Assembly: GCA_011526085.1 (NCBI GenBank) | Contig: WYBC01000019.1 | Coordinates: 80,232 to 144,231 of the forward strand | DNA length: 64,000 nucleotides | Direction: 5' to 3' | From: Lysobacter sp. | Lineage (GTDB): Bacteria; Pseudomonadota; Gammaproteobacteria; Xanthomonadales; Xanthomonadaceae | Part shown: positions 28,493 through 38,148 of the stretch, in pieces | Layout of the letters: each line of letters opens with the position of its first letter | How positions within the stretch are numbered: position 1 is the first letter of the stretch | Notes under the pieces: generated by a model | What the model was told of the DNA's origin: nothing | The model's input: the letters and a program-made list of their open reading frames with translations, nothing else | The model's database searches: none | Program-made: the position numbers and the translations under genes

Positions 28493-31400
28493 TCACCCGG
28501 GCGGCACGCCCTCGTCACTTTCTCCGAAAATTCTCGCGATCAGACCCCGAATAATATCTACATCGGGCAAGCGCTGCCGCTCTGCCTCGGCAAGAGCGTT
28601 TTGCAACAGAAGAAATATCTCAGGCCCTTCTTCCAGTCGGCCACGTTTTGCCAACAAGAAAGCAAGATTAGTACGCCCCCTCATCAATGCTCGGGCATCA
28701 CCCAAACGCTCATACACCGGCAACACTTCATTGCGCAAAATGTGCAGCGCATCTTCAAGATAGCCTTGCTGCTGAAGAATATTCGCTATTCGGCTTTGCG
28801 TAATGGCAACCAAATGCAAATCGCCGAATCGCTGATATACCGGCAATTGTTCTTCTCTTCGTATACGCAAAACTTTCTCTATTTCGCCTTGAATATGAAG
28901 GATGTCCGCAATCCGACCTTGCGTAGTTACATACGCACGAACATCACCCAGTTTCTCGTGAATCGGAAGAACCTCATCGCGTAGAATTCGCAATGACTCC
29001 TCCGTCTCGCCACGCGCCTGAAAAATTCCTGAAATTTGGCTCTTCGTTGCCGCGTACTCACGCAGATCGTTTAACCGCGCATACACCGGAAGCTCTTTTT
29101 CGTGCCGAATGCGCAATGCCTCATCATAATTTCCACGAACCTGCAGAACATCCGCGACCTTTCCATACGCAAGCGCTATCTCCCGATCCTTCCCGAATTT
29201 AACCGCATATGACACAGTTCTGTTTGCAAAATTTGTCGCGCGCTCCATATCGCCACACCCCAACGCCAATTCGCATACAACCAAGCCTATAGCCAGCTTA
29301 ATTTCTGGATCTGTGCACGCCTCCTGCCACCGATCAAAACAGTCAAGCCAAGCAGCAAGGGGGCCAATTGCACGGGCATAGTCACGGGCACTCATCAGCT
29401 GCAATGTTTCGGGCCGAAATCCCTGGGCCAACCACTGCTCGAGTGCCGAAGACTCACGCTGTATCGTTCTCCGAGCAGCGCCGACGACGTGCTCGCCCTC
29501 TTCCGACAATAGTTGCGCGAACCAATCTCCCATCCGCGCCATCACCGTCGCTACATCCGGCTGAGGCAATGCACGCAGAAATTCCGCGACCAGTGCATGC
29601 AATCGCACCCGACGTTCGCGCATCTCTCCTTCGCCTACCCACTCCCATTCCAACAAGCTGAGGCGACTGGCAGCGACGATGCAGGGACCGTACTGGTCTT
29701 GCGACAGATCGGTAATGGCAGCGCCGAGAGATTCACCCACGCCTTCGGCCGGCCCATGGGCCAAAGCCACCAGTGCCTGCTGCCATTCATTGCGACTGCT
29801 CGCACCCGCGCACCATGCTTTCCATGAAATATCGAACGAACTGCGCAAAATTGCGCGCGCCCGGTTCACATGCAAGCTGTGGTCGCCGTATTGCGCGGGC
29901 GCCAGATCCAGACCGGTAGCGCGCAGTTCGTCGAGGAATTCCGTAGGAGTCTTGCCCAGACCGAGATGGCTGGCGGCGATATGCAGGGCCAGCGGCAGGC
30001 GGCCGAGCGTTTCGGCCAAATGCTGCGCCTGTGCTTCTGTCGGCACACAGGCGTCTTCACCTGCGGCTTTGGCCTCTTCGCGCAGTAGTTTGATGGCGTC
30101 TGTCATCAACAGCGGCGCCAAATCGACCCGTTTCCAAGCCTGACCGCCGAACTTGCGCACGCGGGCGGTGACCAGTATCGGGCAACCGGGCAGCCCGTGC
30201 ACCAGAGCTGCCACCTGCTCGGCCTGGGCATCGCTGTCCACGTTCTCGATCAGCACCAGACGCGGATGGCCGCCGGGGCCATGTTGCAGGGTAGGCGGCA
30301 GATCGCGGCGGACATCGTCGATCGTGCCTCTGACGTTCAGCCGGTCGGCAAGATCGCGCAACAACGCATCGGCGCTGCGCACGACAGTCTGGTCTTCGCC
30401 CGAAACCAGCACCAGACGCAACACGCATTCACCGGTGGGCGTGTCCGGCGGCGGCAGATAGGCCTGCAGCCAGTGTTCGGTGATGAACTCCTCCGCCAAC
30501 CGCGTCTTGCCCACGCCCGGCATGCCGTCGATGGCGCAGCAGATCACGGTGGGTTGAACTCCGGCTCCGTTGTCCTCAGGCAGCAGCGCCTTGCACAATT
30601 GCTTGAGTTCGCTCTCGCGGCCGACGCAGCGGCCAGGGGTCGAGGTGAAAGCAACGGCCGGTTCTGGATCGAGCACCAACCACCCATTCCGACTGTCGCG
30701 ATACAGCCCATCGTGATTGTGCCAATGCCCGTTCGCGGACCATGCCCGGGTCTGCACCCGCACAGGACGCAGCGGCGCATGTTCGGGCAGCTCGATTTCG
30801 ATCAGCGACAGCCCGTTGGGGTAATGCTGGCTTTCGTAAAGACAGCCGGCGGCGAAGACGGACAATCTGCGCTGCGGGTCCGCCCAGGTTTCGATTTTCC
30901 CGGTGTGCTGATGGCCATGCAGCAGCAGGCCGAGCCCGTAGTCGGCCATGAGTTGCTTGGCACGATCACCATCGGCCAGATCGCCCGGCGGGTGGTGGAT
31001 CAGACCGATGCTCCAGCCGGGCAGGCGCTTGCCTTCGTGGGTCATCAGCCTGCCGATCTGATCCTCGGTCAGATGCAATTTGCTGGCATCGTTGTCGTCG
31101 CCGGCCAGCCATGCACTGTCGAAACCGATGATGTGCAGCGGTGCGCCGAGGCCGAGATCGAGGGTGTGGCGATAGCCCAGGCGCGGGTGCGGGTTGCCCG
31201 CCTGTCCGGGCAACAGATGCGCGAGACCCGTTTCGACGAGAAAGTCGCGATACGCCTGCTGCCTGGCCAACAGTGCATCGCGCGCAGCGTCCTTGAAACC
31301 CGCCGGCGCGCGCGACCTCGGCTTTTTACGGCCGGTGGCTGGAGCGACCGACAGCGGATTCTCCGCGAACCAATCGCTGAATGCGTGCGGTGCGTTCGCG

Positions 31401-31735
31401 AGCGCCGGGCGGAGCTTGCGCCACACGCTTTTCATGATCTCGCGATCGATATCGTGATTGCCGGGAACACAGAAGAAGCGCTGCAGCGGACATTCGACCC
31501 GTGCCTGCACATTGCGGATCACGTCCTTCAAACGATGGTACTGATCCGCCCTGCCCGACTGCGCGAGATCTCCGGTGAAACAAACGAGATCGATCTGGCC
31601 GTCTTTGCGGATCTCGGTGAGGTTGCGATCCCATGCCTCGCCCATCACGCGTTCAACGCGGTAGGCGTTTTCCGGCTTTTCCTTGCCGATATGCAAATCC
31701 GACAGATGCAGAATGCGTAGTCGCTGATTGGTCAC
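28493..31735 (-). CDS. Metallophosphoesterase-STAND NTPase-TPR protein, candidate anti-phage sensor
   Basis: A 1080-residue three-part protein. Residues 1-320 are a calcineurin-like phosphoesterase with all metal motifs: DLH (13-15), GD (55-56), GNHD (92-95), HH (247-248) and GHQH (274-277). Residues 365-720 are an NB-ARC/STAND-type NTPase: P-loop GMPGVGKT (404-411), Walker B-like LVLIENVD, sensor TARV, and GRLPLAL. From about 850 to 1050 lie five 40-residue TPR-like repeats (consensus near QSRIANILQQQGYLEDALHI). I start at GTG 31735 because of a strong ribosome-binding site (AGGGGAGGT) and because the longer frame to 32209 only shadows the J-domain gene. The TPR-coding part is much poorer in GC (25 of 60 at 28861-28920) than the NTPase part (43 of 60 at 30181-30240). 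Defence function is inferred from architecture. Confidence 0.85.
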   Translation of the reverse strand: MTNQRLRILHLSDLHIGKEKPENAYRVERVMGEAWDRNLTEIRKDGQIDLVCFTGDLAQSGRADQYHRLKDVIRNVQARVECPLQRFFCVPGNHDIDREIMKSVWRKLRPALANAPHAFSDWFAENPLSVAPATGRKKPRSRAPAGFKDAARDALLARQQAYRDFLVETGLAHLLPGQAGNPHPRLGYRHTLDLGLGAPLHIIGFDSAWLAGDDNDASKLHLTEDQIGRLMTHEGKRLPGWSIGLIHHPPGDLADGDRAKQLMADYGLGLLLHGHQHTGKIETWADPQRRLSVFAAGCLYESQHYPNGLSLIEIELPEHAPLRPVRVQTRAWSANGHWHNHDGLYRDSRNGWLVLDPEPAVAFTSTPGRCVGRESELKQLCKALLPEDNGAGVQPTVICCAIDGMPGVGKTRLAEEFITEHWLQAYLPPPDTPTGECVLRLVLVSGEDQTVVRSADALLRDLADRLNVRGTIDDVRRDLPPTLQHGPGGHPRLVLIENVDSDAQAEQVAALVHGLPGCPILVTARVRKFGGQAWKRVDLAPLLMTDAIKLLREEAKAAGEDACVPTEAQAQHLAETLGRLPLALHIAASHLGLGKTPTEFLDELRATGLDLAPAQYGDHSLHVNRARAILRSSFDISWKAWCAGASSRNEWQQALVALAHGPAEGVGESLGAAITDLSQDQYGPCIVAASRLSLLEWEWVGEGEMRERRVRLHALVAEFLRALPQPDVATVMARMGDWFAQLLSEEGEHVVGAARRTIQRESSALEQWLAQGFRPETLQLMSARDYARAIGPLAAWLDCFDRWQEACTDPEIKLAIGLVVCELALGCGDMERATNFANRTVSYAVKFGKDREIALAYGKVADVLQVRGNYDEALRIRHEKELPVYARLNDLREYAATKSQISGIFQARGETEESLRILRDEVLPIHEKLGDVRAYVTTQGRIADILHIQGEIEKVLRIRREEQLPVYQRFGDLHLVAITQSRIANILQQQGYLEDALHILRNEVLPVYERLGDARALMRGRTNLAFLLAKRGRLEEGPEIFLLLQNALAEAERQRLPDVDIIRGLIARIFGESDEGVPPG

Positions 31736-31872
31736 GCCACACCTCCCCTGTGTCGGATCAGTATGCCGAAGACCACGGCGGCCGCAAGCGTGGAAACAAC
31801 AGATGCCCCCGCGCTGCGCCCGTTCGGGACGACAACGGGAAGCGAGGCCGCGTACGGCGGATGCGCGCGGCG

Positions 31873-32202
31873 TTACGGCCGCTTGCGCAGCGTCTTGATC
31901 CGGTCGTAGGCGGCGTTGATGTCGGCGGCCTTCTGTTCGGCCTGGCGGCGGAGTTCTTCGGCGACGCCGGTGAGTTTGTCGGGGTGGTACTGGCTGATCA
32001 GGCGGCGATAGGCCTGGTCGATTTCGGCGTCGGTGGCGTCTTCGGCGACGCCCAGCACCCGGTAGGGCGTGTCGCGCGGGCTCTTGAACCAGTCGGCGTC
32101 GAAGACGTGGCCCAGCAGCAGGCCGACGAGGCCGCCCCCGGGGTGGCGGAACAGCAGCCAGCCGGCGACGAAGCCGAAGAATTTTCCGTACCATCGGGTC
32201 AT
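31873..32202 (-). CDS. Short DjlA-like J-domain membrane protein
   Basis: A 109-residue DnaJ-domain protein. The N-terminus ([20 protein letters not shown]) and LLLGHVFD resemble DjlA, which has a membrane-anchored N-terminus, but the TerB-like central domain of DjlA is missing. The J-domain occupies about 40-109 with the catalytic HPD in YHPDKL. It would stimulate DnaK-type ATPases at the membrane. The gene is divergent from purC, and the STAND gene follows on the same strand after 137 nt. Confidence 0.85.
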   Translation of the reverse strand: MTRWYGKFFGFVAGWLLFRHPGGGLVGLLLGHVFDADWFKSPRDTPYRVLGVAEDATDAEIDQAYRRLISQYHPDKLTGVAEELRRQAEQKAADINAAYDRIKTLRKRP

Positions 32203-32299
32203 GTCGCACAGTTTACAGGCCCGGGGCGGGGCGGATGCTCTTCCGCGACGGGCCGCGAGCCGTACACTAGGCGGCCCGACCGCTTCCGATGGACTGCGC

Positions 32300-33229
32300 G
32301 TGGCGACCACCCTGCTCGAATCCGACCTCCCCGGCCTGACCCTGCGCCATCGCGGCAAGGTCCGCGATGTGTTCGACCTGACGCCCGACGCACTGCCACC
32401 CGAGGCCCGCGAGTACGGCCCGCTGCTGCTGATCGTGGCCACCGACCGGCTGAGCGCCTTCGACGTGGTGCTGCCCGATCCGATTCCGGGCAAGGGCGAG
32501 ATGCTGTGCCAGATCAGCAATTTCTGGTTCGAGAAGACCGCGCACATCCTGCCCAACCATCTCACCGGCATCGATGTCGCCGCGGCGCTGCCGGCCGGCG
32601 TGGACGCCGCGCTGTACGCGAAGCGCGCGGTGGTCACCCGCAAGCTCAAGCCGGTGCCGGTGGAAGCCATCGCCCGCGGTTACCTCATCGGCAGCGGCTG
32701 GAAGGATTACCAGCGCACCGGCCGGGTCAGCGGCATCACCCTGCCCGACGGCCTGCGCCAGGCCGAGCGGTTGCCGGAGCCGATCTTCACGCCGTCGACC
32801 AAGGCCGCGGTCGGCGATCACGACGAGAACATCGATTTCGACACGATGGTGAAGACCGTCGGCGCCGAACTGGCCGAGCAGGTGCGCGACGCGACGCTGC
32901 GCATCTATCGCCACGCCGCGAACTACGCCGCCGAGCGCGGCATCCTGCTGGCCGACACCAAGTTCGAGTTCGGCACCGACGCCGACGGCCGCCTGTACGT
33001 GATGGACGAAATGCTGACCCCGGATTCGTCGCGCTACTGGCCCGCCGACGAATACGAAGTCGGCATCAGCCCGCCGAGCTACGACAAGCAGTTCGTGCGC
33101 GATTATCTGGAAACCCTGGACTGGAACAAGACCGCGCCGGGCCCGCGACTGCCCGCTGAAGTCATCGACCGCACCCGCGCGAAATACGCCGAGGCGTTGC
33201 AGCGGCTGGCGGGGATTGCGGTGGATTGA
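32300..33229 (+). CDS. purC: SAICAR synthetase (phosphoribosylaminoimidazole-succinocarboxamide synthase)
   Basis: A 309-residue enzyme, the long PurC form, that joins aspartate to CAIR in purine synthesis. Motifs: [80 protein letters not shown] and [14 protein letters not shown]. The start is GTG 32300; no suitable ATG is in frame nearby, and the N-terminal homology begins with LLESDLPGL. Confidence 0.95.
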   Translation: MATTLLESDLPGLTLRHRGKVRDVFDLTPDALPPEAREYGPLLLIVATDRLSAFDVVLPDPIPGKGEMLCQISNFWFEKTAHILPNHLTGIDVAAALPAGVDAALYAKRAVVTRKLKPVPVEAIARGYLIGSGWKDYQRTGRVSGITLPDGLRQAERLPEPIFTPSTKAAVGDHDENIDFDTMVKTVGAELAEQVRDATLRIYRHAANYAAERGILLADTKFEFGTDADGRLYVMDEMLTPDSSRYWPADEYEVGISPPSYDKQFVRDYLETLDWNKTAPGPRLPAEVIDRTRAKYAEALQRLAGIAVD

Positions 33230-33233
33230 AGGC

Positions 33234-33758
33234 GTGCACATCGAGGTCGCAGGCACGCTGACGGTCGAGGATCTGTTCGCGGCCAACGATATGCAGGAAT
33301 CGCTGTACCAACGCATCGGGCGGTACATCGATCTCGGATGCGTCGTCGTCGGGACGGGCCTCTGGTTGACGATCGCTCCCCGTATCGGCCTGGTGCTTAT
33401 CGCGCTGGGCATTCTCGACATCATCTGGGTCTGGATGTGGCCGCGGACGATAGGCCCGCGCAGAAACCAGCGGCTGTTCGACACGCTGACCGATCTTCAT
33501 GGACAGATCGTGTACGAGATCACCGAACACGGCGTCCGGGTCGTGAATCAAAACGGGAGCACCCGTCATCCATGGTCGGAGTATCTCGACTTCGGCGAAG
33601 ACGGGACTATCTTCGCCCTCTGCCGATCGGAAACCATGATGGAAATCCTGCCGAAGCGATGGTTCCCGGATCCGGAAACGATCGCCGAATTCAAGGAATA
33701 CGCGCTCGCGCAGGTCCTGCGCAACCTCGAATTGGAAACCGCGGCGGAATCCGACTAG
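33234..33758 (+). CDS. Small membrane protein with YcxB-like layout
   Basis: A protein of about 174 residues. The N-terminal stretch TLTVEDLFAANDMQESL precedes two hydrophobic helices (about 36-70) and a soluble C-terminal domain with YEITEHGVRVVNQNGSTRHPWSEYLDFGEDGTIF. This order is like YcxB-type proteins of unknown function. The start is uncertain: GTG 33234 is used here, a TTG at 33216 would overlap purC, and an ATG at 33291 is also possible. Confidence 0.65.
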   Translation: MHIEVAGTLTVEDLFAANDMQESLYQRIGRYIDLGCVVVGTGLWLTIAPRIGLVLIALGILDIIWVWMWPRTIGPRRNQRLFDTLTDLHGQIVYEITEHGVRVVNQNGSTRHPWSEYLDFGEDGTIFALCRSETMMEILPKRWFPDPETIAEFKEYALAQVLRNLELETAAESD

Positions 33759-33790
33759 CATCCACCCGCACCCTCGACACCGAGACCGCC

Positions 33791-34285
33791 ATGAACACCA
33801 CCGCCGACCCGCAATTCGCCGACCGCCCCATCGACCGCTGGTTCGCGAGCTATTCCGGCGACCATCAGAACGCCACCAACCAGAAGATCCACTACCTCGC
33901 GGTACCGACGATCCTGTGGACGGTGACCGCGCTGCTGTGGTGCATCCCGGTGCCGGGCACCTGGTTCGTGAGCGGGTTCTGGGCGGCGATCGCCGCGTTC
34001 GCGGCGTGGATGTTCTATTACCGCGCCTCGCGCACGCTCGGCTTCGGCATGCTCGCGGTGTTCCTGGCCATGCTGTGGTTCAACCGCTGGCTGCACGCCG
34101 AGATCGGCACGATCCGCCTGCTGCAGCTCGCCACCGCGGTGTTCGTGCTGGCGTGGATCGCGCAGTTCGTCGGCCACAAGATCGAAGGCAAGAAGCCCAG
34201 CTTTCTCACCGATCTGGTGTATCTGCTGATCGGCCCGGCCTGGGTGCTGGCGAAGCTGCTGCGCAAGCTCGGCCTGAAATACTGA
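33791..34285 (+). CDS. DUF962/Mpo1-like membrane protein
   Basis: A 164-residue protein with about four membrane helices. The segment SYSGDHQNATNQKIHYLAVP and the helix-embedded LHAE and VGHKIEGKKPSF are characteristic of the DUF962 family. Yeast Mpo1 of this family is an Fe(II)-dependent dioxygenase in fatty-acid alpha-oxidation; the conserved histidines are present here. Bacterial function is unproven. ATG 33791 is chosen over upstream frames because homology begins there. Confidence 0.82.
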   Translation: MNTTADPQFADRPIDRWFASYSGDHQNATNQKIHYLAVPTILWTVTALLWCIPVPGTWFVSGFWAAIAAFAAWMFYYRASRTLGFGMLAVFLAMLWFNRWLHAEIGTIRLLQLATAVFVLAWIAQFVGHKIEGKKPSFLTDLVYLLIGPAWVLAKLLRKLGLKY

Positions 34286-34328
34286 TGCGCGCCCGCGCGG
34301 CGCGCCACCGCGTCGCATCGGCACCGCG

Positions 34329-35234
34329 GTGACGACAACAACGACGCTCACCGAGCGCGGCCTCGGCGCACGCGATTTCGCGCTCGTGCTGCTCGTATGC
34401 GTGGTCTGGGCCGGGAATTTCCTCACCTCCGCGTTCGCGCTGCGCGAGGTGCCGCCGTTCCTGTTCAGCGCGCTGCGCATGGCGCTGCTCGCCCTGTTGC
34501 TGATCGCGTTCCTCAAGCGCCCGCCGCGCGCGCAGTGGCCGCGCCTGATCGCGGTGGCGCTGCTCAACGGCGCGCTGCATTTCGGCACCAGCCTGTGGGC
34601 GCTGCGGATGGCCGGCGACCTGTCGTCGCCCGCGATCGTGATGCAGAGCTACATCCCGATGGCGGTGCTGCTGGCGTGGTGGGTGCTGGGCGAACGCTTC
34701 GCCTGGCGCACCGGCTCGGCCATCGCCCTGAGTTTCGCGGGCGTGCTCGTGCTCGGCTTCGATCCGTTGGTGCTCGACCATCCGGCGTCGCTGCTGATGA
34801 TGCTGTTCTCCGCGTTCCTGATCGCGCTGGGCACGGTGTTCATGCGCGGCCTGAGCGGCATCGACGCGATCAGCATGCAGGGCTGGACCGCGGTGATCGG
34901 CATCCTGCCGCTGCTGGCGATCAGCGCGCTGATCGAACCCGGCGGCGTCGCCGCGCTGCGCGGCGCGGGCCCGGCCGCGTGGGGCGCGGTCGTGTATTCG
35001 GCGGTGTTCGCGTCGCTGATCGGGCACAGCGTGTTCTTCGGCCTGGTGCAGCGCCATCCGGTGGTGCAGGTCACGCCGTATCTGCTGCTCACGCCGGTGT
35101 TCGCGGTGGCGCTGGGGATCGTGGTCTGGGGCGACCGTCCCGGGCCGCAGCTGTGGATCGGCGGCGCGATGGTGCTCGGCGGCGTGCTCGCGATCGCGCT
35201 GCGCGCACGCGCGAAGGCGTTGGCGCGCAGCTGA
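34329..35234 (+). CDS. EamA/DMT-family transporter
   Basis: A 301-residue protein with ten membrane helices in two EamA repeats (about 15-145 and 155-295). The first holds VVWAGNFLTSAFALREVPPF and the second TVFMRGLSGIDAISMQGWTA. The second ends TPVFAVALGIVVWGDRPGPQL. Start is GTG 34329. Family members export amino acids or metabolites; the substrate is not evident. Confidence 0.87.
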   Translation: MTTTTTLTERGLGARDFALVLLVCVVWAGNFLTSAFALREVPPFLFSALRMALLALLLIAFLKRPPRAQWPRLIAVALLNGALHFGTSLWALRMAGDLSSPAIVMQSYIPMAVLLAWWVLGERFAWRTGSAIALSFAGVLVLGFDPLVLDHPASLLMMLFSAFLIALGTVFMRGLSGIDAISMQGWTAVIGILPLLAISALIEPGGVAALRGAGPAAWGAVVYSAVFASLIGHSVFFGLVQRHPVVQVTPYLLLTPVFAVALGIVVWGDRPGPQLWIGGAMVLGGVLAIALRARAKALARS

Positions 35235-35449
35235 AGCGCCACTCGCGGACAAGGCGCCGCCGCGCGCGTTCACGCATTCCGGCGCGCATTCCGGACACGC
35301 TTCGCGCACGCAGGGCGCGAAAACGCGACACGCATCGAAAAGACGCGCATGCGACGCATCCGACTGTCCGCTCCACGCATCCGCCTACGTGATTCCGGAT
35401 GAGGTTCTTCCCGACCGATGGAATGACCACGCATCCCCCGGAGATCACC

Positions 35450-36253
35450 ATGTCGTCCCTGCCCGGCAAAGCCCTGCGCTTCTGCGCGATCGCCGCATGT
35501 TCCGTCATCGTCGCCAATGGCTGCATGCTCGATCGCAGACCGATCATTTCGCCGGGCACCGTCGCTCCGGGGCAGTACTGTCCGGGCGATACGCTCACCG
35601 CGTCCTACGATTTCCTGCGCTTCGCCGGCGGGGTCTGCACGCCGCGCGCGGGGAGGCCCAGCGAATGCACCACCGCGGCGCCGACGGTGACGATGACCAG
35701 CACGCCCGCATTGTTCCCGCCGACGACGCTGCAGAGCTACCAGAACAGCATCAGCTTTCCCGCGAGCGGAGACCGCGTGGACGTGAGCTTCGCCTATGGC
35801 ACGGGCTCGGTCTTCGTGCCGCCGTCGACGCTGCTGGTGAACGTGCGCGACAACACCGACAGCGCCACCCGCATCATCGGCAACCTCGATACGGCGCTGC
35901 CGCACATGGGCCATTGCGCCGCGGGTTTCGCCATCCCCAGCTATGCGCCGGTAGAAGTACCGATGCCATCGCCGCGGCTCGGCGTCACCGGCATCTGCAA
36001 TCCCGCCAGCAACGGCGTCCCGGTCAACCTCACGATCAGCGGCAGCGGACCCGGCGAAAGTTTCCCGGTCACGCTCGCGCCCGGCGAATGCCTCGACCCG
36101 AGCGCACCGGGCGTGCCGGCGTTCGTCGCGAACGCGACCATGATCGGCGTCTCGCCGGCCGGGCTGCGCTGCGGCCCCGGCGGCGACGGCACGACCATGC
36201 CGCAGCCGATCCCGCCGCCGATTTCGACGCTCGTGCGCCAGGCCTGCCGCTGA
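35450..36253 (+). CDS. Tandem-array lipoprotein L1, unknown family
   Basis: A 267-residue lipoprotein: signal 1-24 with lipobox VANGC (Cys25). It shares blocks with the proteins at 36401 and 38149: QYCPGDTLTASYDFL after the signal, a Cys-bounded segment, FPPTTLQSYQNSISFPASGD, a central MGHCAAG, GICN and ECLDPSAPGVP near the end. At least eight cysteines suggest disulphides. No known domain is recognised. ATG 35450 is preferred over 35399 because only it yields a signal peptide of normal length. First gene of the L-L-P-L-P array. Confidence 0.75.
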   Translation: MSSLPGKALRFCAIAACSVIVANGCMLDRRPIISPGTVAPGQYCPGDTLTASYDFLRFAGGVCTPRAGRPSECTTAAPTVTMTSTPALFPPTTLQSYQNSISFPASGDRVDVSFAYGTGSVFVPPSTLLVNVRDNTDSATRIIGNLDTALPHMGHCAAGFAIPSYAPVEVPMPSPRLGVTGICNPASNGVPVNLTISGSGPGESFPVTLAPGECLDPSAPGVPAFVANATMIGVSPAGLRCGPGGDGTTMPQPIPPPISTLVRQACR

Positions 36254-36400
36254 GCGCATCGACGCGCCGAAACCGGGCCGCACGATGCGGCGCGGGTATC
36301 GGCACGTCGTCGCGCGCCACGCTGCGAACCGTTCCCCGCCGCATCCCCGCGCCATTCCGAACGACCGCTTTCTCTCACGCGTTTCCACAAGGACATCTGC

Positions 36401-37210
36401 ATGCGCATGCTTCGACACACATGGATCCGTGGCGGCATCATCGCCGCATGCTCGGTCTGGATCGCCACGGGGTGCATCATCAATCGCGGAGAATTGACCC
36501 GCGGCTATGCCGAGCTTGCGCCCAGGGGGTACTGCCCGGGCGACACGATCGCCGTGTCGTACGATTTCCTGGAAGATCTGCGCTGCCCGACCGGACTGGA
36601 AGACACCTGCACCCGCATTTCGCCGACGGTCGCGATCAGCAGCGAACCGATGGTGTTCCCGGCGCGATCGTTCAGCGGCTACACCGGCAGCTTCACCGTG
36701 GCGGCCCCGGACCTGGACCGCTTCAGCGTGCTGTTCAATCCGGATCGCGACGAGGTGTTGATCCCGACCGAGGAAATCCGCGACGGCAATCGCGTGTTCG
36801 TCGGTCGCGACAGCCGCGATCTGACCTATGTCGCGACCCGGCAGGGGCCGCTCGACAACGTGCTCACGCACGGCGGCATGTGCGCCGGCAGCGAAGCGGT
36901 GAACACGCCGCAGACGCTGCCGGGCCTCCCGCTGTTCTCGCCGAATCTGTTGCTGACCAACCTGTGCAACGTCAACGCGGTGCCGGTGATCGTCACGTTG
37001 TCCGGCGGCAGCGATGGCGCGACGTACACGCAGGCGCTCGCGCCGAACCAGTGCCTCGGCGAGATGCCCGGCGTACCGACCAGCACCCGCAACGCACGCG
37101 TGGTCGACGTGCGACCGATGACCCCGGATCCCGGCACGCGCTGCACCGCCACCGGGCCGAACATGCCGCCTCCGCCGCTGCGCACGCGCATCCGCATGCA
37201 GTGCCGCTGA
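36401..37210 (+). CDS. Tandem-array lipoprotein L2, unknown family
   Basis: A 269-residue lipoprotein with lipobox IATGC (Cys25). Paralogue of L1 and L3: GYCPGDTIAVSYDFL, a Cys pair (LRCPTGLEDTC), FPARSFSGYTGSF, HGGMCAGSE, LCNVNAVPV and NQCLGEMPGVP. HGGMCAGS is identical in L3. All three end with a Pro-rich stretch and QCR or GCGM. Function unknown. It lies 55 nt before the LolA-like gene at 37266. Confidence 0.75.
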   Translation: MRMLRHTWIRGGIIAACSVWIATGCIINRGELTRGYAELAPRGYCPGDTIAVSYDFLEDLRCPTGLEDTCTRISPTVAISSEPMVFPARSFSGYTGSFTVAAPDLDRFSVLFNPDRDEVLIPTEEIRDGNRVFVGRDSRDLTYVATRQGPLDNVLTHGGMCAGSEAVNTPQTLPGLPLFSPNLLLTNLCNVNAVPVIVTLSGGSDGATYTQALAPNQCLGEMPGVPTSTRNARVVDVRPMTPDPGTRCTATGPNMPPPPLRTRIRMQCR

Positions 37211-37265
37211 AACGATCGCGCATCGCCGCAGCGTTCCCATTCCCCCTTTCCACCGAGGCATCGCC

Positions 37266-37898
37266 ATGACACCGATCCGCACCCTTTCCTGCATCGCCCT
37301 CGCGTTGACGCTGAGCCTCGGTTCGGCGCTGTCCGCGCACGCCGGCTCCGCCACCGCACAGTTGCAGTACCTCGACAAGACCACCTACAGCGGCGATCTC
37401 GCCGTTTCCGTGGATCTGTACGATCCGCCGCAAAAGCCCGGCCAATACGTCGCGCCGAAACGCTACCCGGCGACCTTGCTGTTCGAACGCCCGGATCGCT
37501 TCCGCCTCGTGCTGCGCCCCGGCGCCAAGGACGAATTCCGCGCGGTCGCCGAAGCCGGCATCGTGCGCTGGAAGGACAGCGCCACAGGTCTGTCGGGCAA
37601 GGAAGAAGCCGGCAAGATCGTCGACCCGCTCGTGCTCGCGCTGCTCGGTTCCGCCGGTGAGCTGCTGCGTTTCAGCGCCGCCAAGGATCTGGTGCTGCCC
37701 AAGAGCAGCAAGCTGAGCGGCGCGCGCCTGCAGCCGAACACCTGGGGCACCGGCGTCGAGCAGGGCACCGCCTGGTTCTCGTCCGAGGGCAAGCCGGTCG
37801 GCTTCGAATTCGTGCTGGCAGATGGCACGAAGGTCTTCATTTCGGTCCTGCTGTTCAAGCAGAACGTGAAGACGACGCCGGGCGATTTCCAGCTCTGA
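37266..37898 (+). CDS. Tandem-array LolA-like periplasmic protein P1
   Basis: A 210-residue exported protein with a signal peptide (MTPIRTLSC to SAHA, about 26 residues). The core LLFERPDRFRLVLRPG and the C-terminal TTPGDFQL recall the LolA/LolB fold, where a beta-half-barrel binds acyl chains, but similarity is weak and the usual length is matched only roughly. Paralogue of the protein at 39026. It may carry or shield the acyl groups of the lipoproteins beside it; that is inference. Confidence 0.65.
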   Translation: MTPIRTLSCIALALTLSLGSALSAHAGSATAQLQYLDKTTYSGDLAVSVDLYDPPQKPGQYVAPKRYPATLLFERPDRFRLVLRPGAKDEFRAVAEAGIVRWKDSATGLSGKEEAGKIVDPLVLALLGSAGELLRFSAAKDLVLPKSSKLSGARLQPNTWGTGVEQGTAWFSSEGKPVGFEFVLADGTKVFISVLLFKQNVKTTPGDFQL

Positions 37899-38148
37899 TC
37901 CGGCGGCCGATCGGGCCTGCCGACGACGCGGACACCATCGCTTTCCATGCACAGGGACGTGCTCTCGCGATCGACGCAGGCCGATGAGCGCTGCGGCGAC
38001 GGTCGCATGCGCTCTTCGGGCTGCCGTCCTGCGCAGGTCCTGTCGCGGGCGCTGCCCGCGTTTACCCGCGGCGCCGTCGCGCAGGACACGGATGCCCACA
38101 TCGATCCAGGCACTCGACCCTGACCATCGACCATCGAGAGACTTCGAC

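Noticed and set aside
28601..29202. CRISPR-like periodicity in the 3' part of the STAND gene
   Set aside because: The roughly 120-nt period is diverged coding repeats for TPR units, with no constant repeat or spacer structure.
31736..32209. N-terminal extension of the STAND frame
   Set aside because: It is the wrong-frame shadow of the J-domain gene; a strong ribosome-binding site marks GTG 31735 as the start.
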